This document shows positions 56,711-64,000 of a stretch of 64,000 nt of DNA, piece by piece (within the stretch, counting starts at the first letter, position 1; every line of letters starts with the position of its first letter). The translations under genes and the position numbers were made by a program. The stretch is from Rhizobium sp. NFR07. GTDB lineage: Bacteria > Pseudomonadota > Alphaproteobacteria > Rhizobiales > Rhizobiaceae. The stretch covers positions 186,001 to 250,000 of the forward strand of contig NZ_FOKM01000003.1 in NCBI RefSeq assembly GCF_900111905.1. Reading direction: 5' to 3'. The notes under the pieces are model-generated. The model had not been told where the DNA came from and made no database searches. It was given only the letters and a program-made list of their open reading frames with translations.

Positions 56711-56727
56711 CCAAGCTATAAGCTTGG
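56711..56727. promoter_or_regulatory. 17-bp perfect palindrome upstream of ctaC
   Basis: CCAAGCT-ATA-AGCTTGG, centred about 60 bases upstream of the ctaC start codon. Candidate operator or 5' UTR hairpin. Confidence 0.4.
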
Positions 56728-56819
56728 TTCAACCATAGTTTGCCTATGTCCGCAATGTCTCGCGGCAAATGCGCCTGCGGCATTTGTACGCGCAAATCCG
56801 GACATCGATTCGCGGATCC

Positions 56820-56907
56820 AATTCCTCCAGAATCAGGCGTCTCTCCCTCCAGAGCGACGCCTGCGAGGCAAGGATAAGCCCTTCGTGCCGCAAAATTCCA
56901 CCAGAAT
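56820..56907. other. Repeat-flanked hairpin region between ctaC and ialB
   Basis: Two 14-bp near-identical sequences, AATTCCTCCAGAAT (56820-56833) and AATTCCACCAGAAT (56894-56907), flank a stable hairpin (CAGGCGT 56834-56840 with ACGCCTG 56857-56863, inner stem CTCT/AGAG, loop CCCTCC). The rest of the 380-base ctaC-ialB gap holds no evident gene. May be a small RNA or a regulator-binding region. Confidence 0.4.
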
Positions 56908-56980
56908 TTGAATTGTGACCGGCTCTGCGGCTTGAACAGGGTCCCATTTTCGCCGTACTCCGCTGTGAAGTCGGCGGCGA

Positions 56981-56992
56981 GACTTTAAAGTC
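56981..56992. promoter_or_regulatory. 12-bp palindrome upstream of ialB
   Basis: GACTTTAAAGTC, a perfect palindrome ending 49 bases before the ialB start codon. Possible operator or promoter element; no proof. Confidence 0.3.
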
Positions 56993-57041
56993 GCGCCCGT
57001 CGCGACAAGAATAGCTGCATTGATTCGCACCAGAGGTACTT

Positions 57042-57674
57042 ATGGGTCGTCGCTCCTTGATCATCGCAAGCATTATCGCCTTGGTCTCGGCGACTGCTTC
57101 TCCGGCATTGGCCCAGCAACAGGGCGCGCGTCCGACGCCGCAGACGGCACCGCAGCCGCAGCTGCAGGCTCCTGCCGAAGGTGCGGCTCCGAAGGGACCG
57201 CAGGTTCAGGCACCGTCGGCCACCACGCCCGGCGCGCCGCAGCCCGGCAATGTCAAGGAAAGCCACGGCGCCTGGTCGATCATCTGCGACCGCCCGGCGG
57301 GTGCTACCGCCGAACAGTGCGCGCTGATGCAGAACGTCATCGCCGAGGACCGGCCGGAAGTCGGCCTTTCCGTCGTCGTGCTGAAGACCGCCGACCGCAA
57401 GGCGAAGATCCTGCGCATCCTGGCGCCGCTCGGCGTGCTGTTGAAGGACGGCATGGAGCTCTATGTCGACAACAACAATATCGGCCGCGCCTATTTCACC
57501 CGCTGCTTCTCCGAGGGCTGCTATGTCGAGGTGGAAATCGACGACGAGCTGATGCGCATCCTGCGCGCCGGCAAGAACGCCGTCTTCGCCCTGCGCGAAT
57601 CCACCGACCAGGACCGCGTCGGCATTCCGGTAGAACTGAACGGCTTCGGCCCAGGCTACGACGCGCTTCCCTGA
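57042..57674 (+). CDS. Invasion-associated locus B (IalB) family protein
   Basis: 210 residues. Signal peptide ending near PALAQQ, then a Pro/Ala/Gln-rich linker (about 25-70) and an IalB domain (VKESHGAWSIICDRPAGATAEQCALMQ, GVLLKDGMELYVDNNNIGRAYFTRCFSEGCYVEVEID). Four cysteines could form two disulfides. Named after a Bartonella invasion factor, but widespread in alphaproteobacteria with unknown general role. Next gene starts 2 bases downstream. Confidence 0.9.
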   Translation: MGRRSLIIASIIALVSATASPALAQQQGARPTPQTAPQPQLQAPAEGAAPKGPQVQAPSATTPGAPQPGNVKESHGAWSIICDRPAGATAEQCALMQNVIAEDRPEVGLSVVVLKTADRKAKILRILAPLGVLLKDGMELYVDNNNIGRAYFTRCFSEGCYVEVEIDDELMRILRAGKNAVFALRESTDQDRVGIPVELNGFGPGYDALP

Positions 57675-57675
57675 C

Positions 57676-58218
57676 GTGACGCAATCCGCACCCGAGAACA
57701 ACATGCCCGTGGAGCTCGAAGGCAGCCACAGCTTCACGGTCCGCTATGATGACGACATCATGCGCGACGCGGTTTGCGCCTTCGTCTGGCGCCGCGCGGT
57801 GATCGAACAGAAGATGATGTGGATCGTGTCGGGGCTGATGGCGGTCTCCTCGATCTATTTTCTGTTCTGGGGCGGAGCGGGCTGGATGGCCGGCGCGACG
57901 CTGGTACTCGGCCTGCTGCCGCTGGTTTTCGTCGCGATCATGTGGCGCGCCCACAAGGCGAACACCTTCGGTCGATACAGGCGCATGGGCGATCCGAAGG
58001 CGGAAATCACCATCGACGCGAGCGGGATCGACATCGTTTCCGAGCTCGGCAGCGGCAAGATCGCCTGGCGTAACGTGACCGAGGTCTGGGAACGACCAAG
58101 GGCATTCATGATCTTCAGCGGCGATGGGCAGTTCAACACGCTGCCGCGCGAAACCATGCCGGACGTAGCCCAGGCCTATCTGCGCGCAAGGCCAGTTCAG
58201 GAGCCGGTCCAAGGATAG
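57676..58218 (+). CDS. YcxB-like membrane protein
   Basis: 180 residues from GTG 57676; ATG 57703 is an alternative. N-terminal charged segment, a pair of helices (about 48-66 and 70-90; MWIVSGLMAVSSIYFLFW, GATLVLGLLPLVFVAIMW) and a C-terminal YcxB-like domain (EITIDASGIDIVSELGSGKIAWRNVTEVWERPRAFMIF, TLPRETMP). Function unknown. Two bases after ialB, so cotranscribed. Confidence 0.82.
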   Translation: MTQSAPENNMPVELEGSHSFTVRYDDDIMRDAVCAFVWRRAVIEQKMMWIVSGLMAVSSIYFLFWGGAGWMAGATLVLGLLPLVFVAIMWRAHKANTFGRYRRMGDPKAEITIDASGIDIVSELGSGKIAWRNVTEVWERPRAFMIFSGDGQFNTLPRETMPDVAQAYLRARPVQEPVQG

Positions 58219-58316
58219 GGTTGCTTCGGCCCAGCACCGCACCTACATCGGATCACAAAGGCGGCTTGCCGCAACAGCCTGTCAGGCAGAGACAGGTCCC
58301 GCCCAAGGAGCATTCC

Positions 58317-59732
58317 ATGAATACCGATCTCTTGAGCCTGTTCGATACCGACGAGGCAAAGCTTCGCTCGATCGTCGCCGAAGCCCTGTCGGGCTCCGAT
58401 GACGGCGAGCTCTTTATCGAACATGCACAGGCGGAATCGCTCAGCTTCGACAATGGTCGCCTCAAGGGCGGATCGTTCAACACCGACCAGGGTTTTGGCC
58501 TGCGCTCGGTTGCCGGTGAAGCGGTCGGCTATGCTCATGCCGGTGAACTGAGCGCGGCGGCTTTGTCGCGCGCGTCGGAAGCGGTTCGCGCCGTCACCGC
58601 CGGCTATTCCGGCTCCTATGCCGCTGCTCCCCAGCGTACCAACAAGAAATATTACGGCGACGAGAACCCGATCGGGCAGCCGAGCTTCGAGGCCAAGGCC
58701 AAGCTGCTCGCCGAAATCGACGCCTATCTGCGCGACAAGGACCCGAAGGTGCGGCAGGTGACGGCCTCTATCGCTGCCAGCTGGCAGGTAGTCGACATCC
58801 TGCGCGCCGACTGCCACCGGGTGCAGGACATAAGGCCGATGACGCGAATCAACATTTCCGTCGTCGCCGGTGACGGCGACCGGCAGGAAAGCGGCACATT
58901 CGGCACCGGCGGTCGCATCGGCTTCGGCGAATTCGTCGCCGACGGCAACTGGCAGGTCGGTGCCGACGAGGCGCTGCGTCAGGCACTGGTCAATCTCGAC
59001 GCGATCGAAGCGCCCGCCGGCACGATGGACGTCGTGCTCGGCTCCGGCTGGCCCGGCGTTATGCTGCACGAGGCCGTCGGGCACGGGCTGGAAGGCGATT
59101 TCAACCGCAAGAAGACTTCGGCCTTTGCCGGACTGCTCGGCGAAATGGTTGCTGCCCCCGGCGTCACCGTCGTCGACGACGGCACGATCGACAACCGCCG
59201 GGGCTCGATCACCGTCGATGACGAGGGCACGCCGTCCGCCTATAACGTTCTGATCGAGAACGGCCGGCTCGTCGGCTATATGCAGGATCGTCAGAACGCC
59301 CGACTGATGGGCATGCAGCCCACCGGCAACGGGCGCCGCCAGGGCTACAGTTCCGTGCCTATGCCGCGCATGACCAACACCTACATGCTGGGCGGCGACA
59401 AGAGCCCGGAAGAGATCATCGCGTCCGTGAAGAAGGGCGTCTATGCGGTCTCCTTCGGCGGCGGTCAGGTGGACATCACGTCGGGCAAGTTCGTCTTCGG
59501 CTGCACCGAAGCCTATCTGATCGAGAACGGCAAGATCGGCCCCGCCATCAAGGGCGCGATGCTGATCGGCAACGGACCGGATGCTATGAAGCGCGTCTCG
59601 ATGGTCGGCAACGACATGAAGCTCGATACCGGCATCGGCAATTGCGGCAAGGCCGGCCAATGGGTGCCGGTCGGCGTCGGCCAGCCGCATCTGAGAATGG
59701 ACCAGGTCACCGTCGGCGGCACCAAGGCGTGA
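58317..59732 (+). CDS. tldD: Metalloprotease TldD
   Basis: TldD pairs with TldE/PmbA to degrade peptides and mature microcin-like peptides. 471 residues from ATG 58317 (CAAGGAGCATTCC ahead). Zinc motif HEAVGHGLEGDF (HExxxH) at about residue 250 and a C-terminal Cys in FVFGCTEAYLIENG. GYSSVPMPRMTNTYMLGG is a family hallmark. TldE is not in the window. Followed by two short genes with 3-7 base gaps. Confidence 0.96.
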   Translation: MNTDLLSLFDTDEAKLRSIVAEALSGSDDGELFIEHAQAESLSFDNGRLKGGSFNTDQGFGLRSVAGEAVGYAHAGELSAAALSRASEAVRAVTAGYSGSYAAAPQRTNKKYYGDENPIGQPSFEAKAKLLAEIDAYLRDKDPKVRQVTASIAASWQVVDILRADCHRVQDIRPMTRINISVVAGDGDRQESGTFGTGGRIGFGEFVADGNWQVGADEALRQALVNLDAIEAPAGTMDVVLGSGWPGVMLHEAVGHGLEGDFNRKKTSAFAGLLGEMVAAPGVTVVDDGTIDNRRGSITVDDEGTPSAYNVLIENGRLVGYMQDRQNARLMGMQPTGNGRRQGYSSVPMPRMTNTYMLGGDKSPEEIIASVKKGVYAVSFGGGQVDITSGKFVFGCTEAYLIENGKIGPAIKGAMLIGNGPDAMKRVSMVGNDMKLDTGIGNCGKAGQWVPVGVGQPHLRMDQVTVGGTKA

Positions 59733-59739
59733 CGTAAGG

Positions 59740-60234
59740 ATGAGCGATATCCTCATCCGCCCTTTCGAGCCTGGCGACGAGCCGGGCATAACCGATGTAA
59801 TCCTGCCGATCCAGCGGGAGGAATTTGGTATCGCGATCACCGCCCAAGACCAGCCGGACCTCACCGATATTGCCGGCTTCTACCAGACGGGCAAAGGCGA
59901 GTTCTGGGTCGCGGTGAAGGACGGCCGGATCGTCGGTACGATCTCGCTCAAGGATATCGGCAATAACGAGGCGGCGCTGCGCAAGATGTTCGTTGCCGCC
60001 GATGTCCGCGGCACTGAATATGGAGTGGCGGCACGGTTGCTGGAGACGCTGCTGGCTCATGCCTCTCATGTCGGCCTGACGGCGATTCTCCTCGGCACGA
60101 CAGACAAGTTTCTCGCCGCCCATCGCTTCTACGAGAAAAACGGGTTTTCCGAGGTTACGCCTGCCGAGTTGCCCTTGAGCTTTCCGCGTATGGCCGTGGA
60201 CAGCAAATTCTACCGTCTGGCACTGGCGGCTTAA
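59740..60234 (+). CDS. GNAT-family N-acetyltransferase
   Basis: 164 residues. GNAT fold with acetyl-CoA segment KMFVAADVRGTEYGVAARLLETLLAHA and C-terminal ILLGTTDKFLAAHRFYEKNGFSEV. Substrate unknown. Starts 7 bases after tldD and ends 3 bases before the VOC gene, so likely one transcript. Confidence 0.9.
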   Translation: MSDILIRPFEPGDEPGITDVILPIQREEFGIAITAQDQPDLTDIAGFYQTGKGEFWVAVKDGRIVGTISLKDIGNNEAALRKMFVAADVRGTEYGVAARLLETLLAHASHVGLTAILLGTTDKFLAAHRFYEKNGFSEVTPAELPLSFPRMAVDSKFYRLALAA

Positions 60235-60237
60235 GTA

Positions 60238-60663
60238 ATGGAGAACGCCCTCGTTCCGGAACTCTCCGTCACCGACTGGCAAAAGAGCCGTGATTTCTAT
60301 TGCGACCTCATCGGGTTCTCGGTCCTCTATGACCGTCCCGAGGAAGGGTTCGTCTTCCTAACGCTCGGCCGGGCACAGATCATGCTGGACCAGATTGGCA
60401 TCGGCCGGGACTTCCATGGCAGCGATGCCGCTCCCGCCTACCCCTTCGGGCGGGGAATGAACCTGCAGATCATGGTTCCGGCTCTCGCTCCCATTCTTGA
60501 GCGTTTGGAAGACGCGAAAATTCCGCTCCATTTACCTTTGGAAGAAAAGTGGTACCGCCGGGGCGGCATTGAGGTCGGCAACCGGCAGTTCATCGTGGCC
60601 GATCCCGACGGATATCTGCTGAGGCTATTCGAGGATCTGGGCGAGCGGCCGCTCACAGGATGA
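60238..60663 (+). CDS. VOC-family (glyoxalase/bleomycin-resistance-like) protein
   Basis: 141 residues. One VOC module pair: ELSVTDWQKSRDFYCDLIGFSVLYDRPEEGFVFLTLGRAQIMLDQ and MNLQIMVPALAPILERLEDAKIPLHLP, ending QFIVADPDGYLLRLFEDLG. Could bind a drug or act as a lyase or isomerase; undetermined. Starts at ATG 60238, 3 bases after the GNAT gene. Confidence 0.9.
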   Translation: MENALVPELSVTDWQKSRDFYCDLIGFSVLYDRPEEGFVFLTLGRAQIMLDQIGIGRDFHGSDAAPAYPFGRGMNLQIMVPALAPILERLEDAKIPLHLPLEEKWYRRGGIEVGNRQFIVADPDGYLLRLFEDLGERPLTG

Positions 60664-60848
60664 AGAAGCCGGCCTGGATCCTGCTGTTCATCAGGATGGG
60701 CCCTCCGACTCGCGAGATCAAAGGCCTGAAATCAGCCGGCCGCCGCCGATCCGACTGCAGGACCAGGGGCGGTCGTGGCAGCGCTTGACATCCCTTACGA
60801 AATCTCGGCACTTGCTGCCGATCTTCCCCTCACCGCCATCCTGCCGTC

Positions 60849-61640
60849 ATGACCGCCCCCGACCCATTCTCCGCCTTCCTCGCCACGTGGCTTCCAGGCG
60901 ATTCCGTGGGCGAACTTGCCTTCGTTGTGTTTGCGGCGATGATTGCCGGGTTAGCGCGTGGGTTTTCCGGCTTTGGCGGTGCGCTGATCTTCGTGCCGCT
61001 CGCGGGATCGGCGACAAGCCCGCAGCTGGCGTCGGCGCTGCTTCTCGTCATTGATGGTATCATGACGCTCGGCATGGTGCCGGAAGGATGGCGCAAGGCG
61101 AACCGCCGCGACGTCTTCACCATGCTGGCCGGAGCCACAGTCGGCGTGCCTGCAGGAGCCACGGCACTTTCGCTGCTTCCCTCCGTTACCCTGCGCTGGA
61201 TCATCTCCGTCGTCGTGCTCTGCCTGCTTGTCTTCCTCATGTCCGGCTGGCGTTATCACGGCCGACCGAAGACGTGGCTGACGGTAGGCGTCGGCGCCAT
61301 CGCCGGTCTTTTCGGTGGTGCTGCACAAATGTCCGGTCCGCCAATCGTCGCCTATTGGCTGGGCGGGGCGATCGAGCCCAAGATCGTGCGTGCCAATCTC
61401 ATTCTCTATTTCGCGCTGGCGACGGTTCTTTCCGCCACATCCTACGTCATCGGCGGTCTGCTGCCGCTCGAAGTCTTCCTCGTCGCGCTGATCGCCGGGC
61501 CGAGTTACGGCATCGGCCTTTCCGTCGGCTCGCGCATGTTCGGCATTGCCAGCGAGGAGACGTTCCGGCGCATCTGCTTCACGCTTATTGCCGCCGCCGC
61601 GATCATAGGCCTGCCGCTGCTAGACGGCATCAGGCCCTGA
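60849..61640 (+). CDS. TauE/SafE-family sulfite exporter-like permease
   Basis: 263 residues, about eight membrane helices in two repeats. Family hallmarks: ARGFSGFGGALIFVPL and, in the second half, GLFGGAAQMSGPPIVAYWLGG. Predicted anion or sulfur-compound transporter. The start ATG 60849 follows a 185-base gap from the VOC gene with no clear gene. Confidence 0.92.
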   Translation: MTAPDPFSAFLATWLPGDSVGELAFVVFAAMIAGLARGFSGFGGALIFVPLAGSATSPQLASALLLVIDGIMTLGMVPEGWRKANRRDVFTMLAGATVGVPAGATALSLLPSVTLRWIISVVVLCLLVFLMSGWRYHGRPKTWLTVGVGAIAGLFGGAAQMSGPPIVAYWLGGAIEPKIVRANLILYFALATVLSATSYVIGGLLPLEVFLVALIAGPSYGIGLSVGSRMFGIASEETFRRICFTLIAAAAIIGLPLLDGIRP

Positions 61641-61712
61641 GGGCCGGATTCAGCAAGGCTTAACGGGTCGGAGTCTAGCCTTCCGCATCGGGGAAACGGT
61701 TATCTGACGATC

Positions 61713-62765
61713 ATGAAAGACAGAGCGAAGGCGATCTGGCGCCGCAATGTGAAGCGCTGGCTGATCGGCGCCGGGCTTGAAGCCTCGGCGGTCGCAACCT
61801 CGGCCGGGCTTGCGAAAGACGCCCGCGGCTTTGGCGCGATCTTCACCCTGCATCACGTGCGGCCGGAAACGCAGCCCATCATCGGGCCGAACCGGCATCT
61901 CGAGATCACACCTGAATTTCTCGACGCTGCCATCGTCGAGCTGAAGGCGCTGGGCTACGAATTCATTCCGCTCTCCGACGTGCCGGCGAGATTGGCCGCG
62001 CCATCAGGGACGCCCTTTGCGGCCTTCACGCTCGACGACGGCTACCGCAACAATGCCGACCACGCTCTGCCCGTCTTTGCGCGGCATGACGTGCCCTTCA
62101 CCGTCTTCGTCGCACAGGGCCTGGCCGAGCATACCCAGCCGCTCTGGTGGGAAATCATGGGCAGGCTGCTGCGGCAGCAAAGAGAGGTCAGCTTCGATTT
62201 CGGCCAAGGCGAGGAAAAACTAGAGCTGAAGACCACCGTGCAGAAGCTCGACACATTCTTCCGCTTCGCCAGCTATGTCTGGAGCGGCGACGAGCGGGAG
62301 ACGGTCGGCACGCTCTGCCGCCTGGCGGAACGCTACGGCATCGATCCACTCGGCATGACCCGCGAGCTGGTGATGGGACCGGAAGAGCTTAGGCAGTTCG
62401 CAGCCCATCCGCTTGTTTCGCTCGGCGCCCATACCGTGACGCACCGCAAGCTCGCCCGTCTGAGCGCCGACGAGGCCGCCGGCGAAATGGGCCGCTCCGC
62501 CGAATGGCTGGGACAGCTCACCGGCACGCGGCCGACAATGATCGCCTATCCCTATGGCAGCAAGGAAGCGGTCGGGCCGCGGGAATTTGCCGCCGCCCGC
62601 GATCTCGGCTTTGCGATCGGGGTCACGACCCAGCCCGGCACGCTGACCAAGGCGGACCTGTCGCGGCCGACGGCCCTGCCCCGCATTTCGCTCAACGGCT
62701 ATTACCAGAAGCGACGCTATGTCTCCGCGCTCGCCTCGGGCATTCCCTTCTCGCTGAAACGCTGA
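61713..62765 (+). CDS. Polysaccharide deacetylase family protein
   Basis: 350 residues. NodB-type deacetylase: catalytic Asp pair in FTLDDGYRNN, metal ligand His in LGAHTVTHRKLARLS, and a later conserved block MIAYPYGSKEAVGPREF. N terminus basic, no clear signal peptide. Insertion at about 150-220 between motifs. Could act on a cell-surface polysaccharide or lipid sugar; substrate unknown. Converges on pdxH with 5 bases between. Confidence 0.88.
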   Translation: MKDRAKAIWRRNVKRWLIGAGLEASAVATSAGLAKDARGFGAIFTLHHVRPETQPIIGPNRHLEITPEFLDAAIVELKALGYEFIPLSDVPARLAAPSGTPFAAFTLDDGYRNNADHALPVFARHDVPFTVFVAQGLAEHTQPLWWEIMGRLLRQQREVSFDFGQGEEKLELKTTVQKLDTFFRFASYVWSGDERETVGTLCRLAERYGIDPLGMTRELVMGPEELRQFAAHPLVSLGAHTVTHRKLARLSADEAAGEMGRSAEWLGQLTGTRPTMIAYPYGSKEAVGPREFAAARDLGFAIGVTTQPGTLTKADLSRPTALPRISLNGYYQKRRYVSALASGIPFSLKR

Positions 62766-62770
62766 GAAGG

Positions 62771-63391
62771 TTACGGATACATCCGCACCTTTTCCCAGGC
62801 GCCGGCCGGATCCTTGCGGCGGAACTCGATCCGGTCATGAAGGCGGAACTGGCGATCGTGCCAGAATTCGATCGATACGGGTTTGATTCGGAAACCCGAC
62901 CAGTGCGCCGGCCGCGGAATTTCGCCGATCGCGTAGCGTGCGGTGTATTCGGCGACCGATTTTTCCAGCGCGAACCTGCTTTCCAGCGGACGCGACTGTT
63001 TCGACGCCCAGGCACCGATGCGGCTGCCGCGCGGGCGCGAAGCGTAATAGGCGTCGGCTTCCGCGTCGCTCACCACCTCGACCTCGCCGCGCAGACGGAC
63101 CTGGCGGCGCAGCGACTTCCAGTGGAAAACCATGGCGGCCTTCTTCTGGCCGAGGATCTCCTGGCCTTTCTGACTTTCGAAATTCGTGTAGAACACGAAG
63201 CCGTGTTCGTCGAAGCCCTTGAGCAGAACCATCCGGACATTCGGCAGGCCATGCTCGTCGACCGTCGCAAGCGCTACAGCGTTGGGATCATTGGGCTCGG
63301 AGGCCTCGGCATCCTTCAACCACTGGCCGAACAATTCGAACGGCTGCGATTCTTCCGTGAAGTCACGTGTTGTTAACTCACTTGAAGACAT
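62771..63391 (-). CDS. pdxH: Pyridoxamine 5'-phosphate oxidase
   Basis: Oxidises pyridoxine or pyridoxamine 5'-phosphate to PLP with FMN. 206 residues. FMN/substrate segments [62 protein letters not shown] and C-terminal [19 protein letters not shown]. Divergent from the RT0821-type lipoprotein gene, as in related rhizobia. Confidence 0.96.
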   Translation of the reverse strand: MSSSELTTRDFTEESQPFELFGQWLKDAEASEPNDPNAVALATVDEHGLPNVRMVLLKGFDEHGFVFYTNFESQKGQEILGQKKAAMVFHWKSLRRQVRLRGEVEVVSDAEADAYYASRPRGSRIGAWASKQSRPLESRFALEKSVAEYTARYAIGEIPRPAHWSGFRIKPVSIEFWHDRQFRLHDRIEFRRKDPAGAWEKVRMYP

Positions 63392-63455
63392 ATTGACTTA
63401 ATTACTCCCAATCTGATCGAACATGCCCGAGACCGTTCGCCGGACAGGACACAAG

Positions 63456-63911
63456 GTGACAGTGATAGCAAAGTGGATTGACCTGACAAAGAGGTGGCGT
63501 GCGGAAACAAGAACCGCGCTCTGCATCGCCTGCCTGGCCCTGCCACTTGCGGGCTGCACCAGCATGGATCTGTTCGGCGGTTCGGAAAAGGTCGATCGCT
63601 CTATCGCCACCGGCACCGTGCCGGCGCGCAACCAGTCGGAGACCAGCCTTTCCGACGAGACCACGGTTCGCAACGCCGTCAGCTCCGCGGATCTTGCCAA
63701 GATGGGCGCAAGCTCGCTTCCCTGGGCCAACACCGCAACCGGCAGCGCCGGCGTTGTCGAGGCGATCCGCGAGGACCACGACCAGGGTCGCACCTGCCGC
63801 GCCTTCCGCACCACCCGCCATTCCTACGAAGGGATCGCCATCTTTGCAGGCCAGACCTGCATGACCGGCAGCGGCGACTGGATGCTGACCGCCTTCGACA
63901 AGCAGGGCTGA
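63456..63911 (+). CDS. RT0821/Lpp0805-type surface lipoprotein
   Basis: 151 residues from GTG 63456 (GGACACAAG ahead); ATG 63423 is possible but would leave 31 bases to the divergent pdxH start. Lipoprotein signal with lipobox LAGC (LCIACLALPLAGC). Mature part ends with the RT0821 domain: HDQGRTCRAFRTTRHSYEGIAIFAGQTCMTGSGDWML. Outer-membrane or surface lipoprotein of unknown function. In relatives dnaJ lies next to this gene; that is outside the window. Confidence 0.85.
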   Translation: MTVIAKWIDLTKRWRAETRTALCIACLALPLAGCTSMDLFGGSEKVDRSIATGTVPARNQSETSLSDETTVRNAVSSADLAKMGASSLPWANTATGSAGVVEAIREDHDQGRTCRAFRTTRHSYEGIAIFAGQTCMTGSGDWMLTAFDKQG

Positions 63912-64000
63912 GCCTCCGGTTTCCGTTTCAATCGGGCGCTTGACGCCCGCTTTCGGCCGTCCGCCACACTGTCGCCATCGGCGTTAACCCACGCTTGCGG

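Noticed and set aside
60660..60788. A 42-codon frame (MKKPAWILLFIRMG...) overlapping the VOC stop as ATGA
   Set aside because: Overlap is suggestive, but the product becomes Arg-rich and featureless after 12 residues; it may be a gene remnant, but nothing supports it beyond position.

Overview
The window is a GC-rich, gene-dense bacterial chromosome segment. Protein relationships and gene order point to Rhizobiales (Hyphomicrobiales), most likely Rhizobiaceae, near Rhizobium/Agrobacterium/Sinorhizobium. Evidence includes a CcrM-type GANTC methyltransferase, adjacent ppdK and smc, an aa3 oxidase operon in the order ctaC-ctaD-ctaB-coxF-ctaG-ctaE, an ispH-thrB-rnhA cluster, and RkpT/RkpS-like capsule export genes. 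No integrase, transposase, phage structural gene, CRISPR array or rRNA was seen. Species assignment is inference.

Layout. 1-950: 3' part of cysN (sulfate activation). 1011-6736: capsule export locus with divergent kpsF, two KpsM-type permeases, one KpsT ATPase and a KpsE-type inner-membrane protein; a tRNA-Pro(CGG) and a small lipoprotein gene lie between the permeases. 6914-6988: tRNA-Gln(TTG). 7.3-22.4 kb: mostly conserved core genes: an MBL hydrolase, DUF1499, a lipoprotein, ppdK, smc, a DsbA-like oxidoreductase, DUF721, mutY, a HAD hydrolase, an S24 repressor, two small unknown proteins and ccrM. 22.6-32.9 kb: an accessory-looking block: two DUF1254 proteins, DUF1963, LysR with an SDR, EthD, AraC, a CPA1 antiporter, and an ArsR gene divergent from an ABM/NIPSNAP pair. 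33-50 kb: HAD, an unknown 354-residue protein, a lipoprotein, thrC, M16 peptidase, GNAT, a GGDEF/EAL membrane protein, a zinc metallopeptidase, CsbD, AlgH, a DsbD-N protein, 1-Cys peroxiredoxin, Dabb, an alcohol dehydrogenase, rnhA, thrB and ispH. 49.9-56.7 kb: cytochrome oxidase and assembly genes (surf1, an L,D-transpeptidase, ctaE, ctaG, coxF, ctaB, ctaD, ctaC). 57-63.9 kb: ialB, a YcxB-like gene, tldD, GNAT, VOC, TauE, a polysaccharide deacetylase, pdxH and an RT0821-type lipoprotein.

Functional links. kpsF (Kdo precursor) together with kpsM/T/E suggests a Kdo-containing group-2-like capsule. The cta genes encode oxidase subunits I-III plus heme O synthesis (CtaB), copper delivery (CtaG) and heme a insertion (SURF1). 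thrB and thrC carry out the last two steps of threonine synthesis but sit 11 kb apart.

No clearly new defence or biosynthetic system is visible. The best leads are: the doubled permease of the capsule exporter; an S24 repressor whose expected catalytic lysine appears to be arginine; a hairpin with a CCCTCC loop flanked by near-identical 14-bp repeats between ctaC and ialB; a 182-bp palindromic MITE-like element; a 46-residue coxF with a TTG start; and an L,D-transpeptidase gene overlapping surf1.
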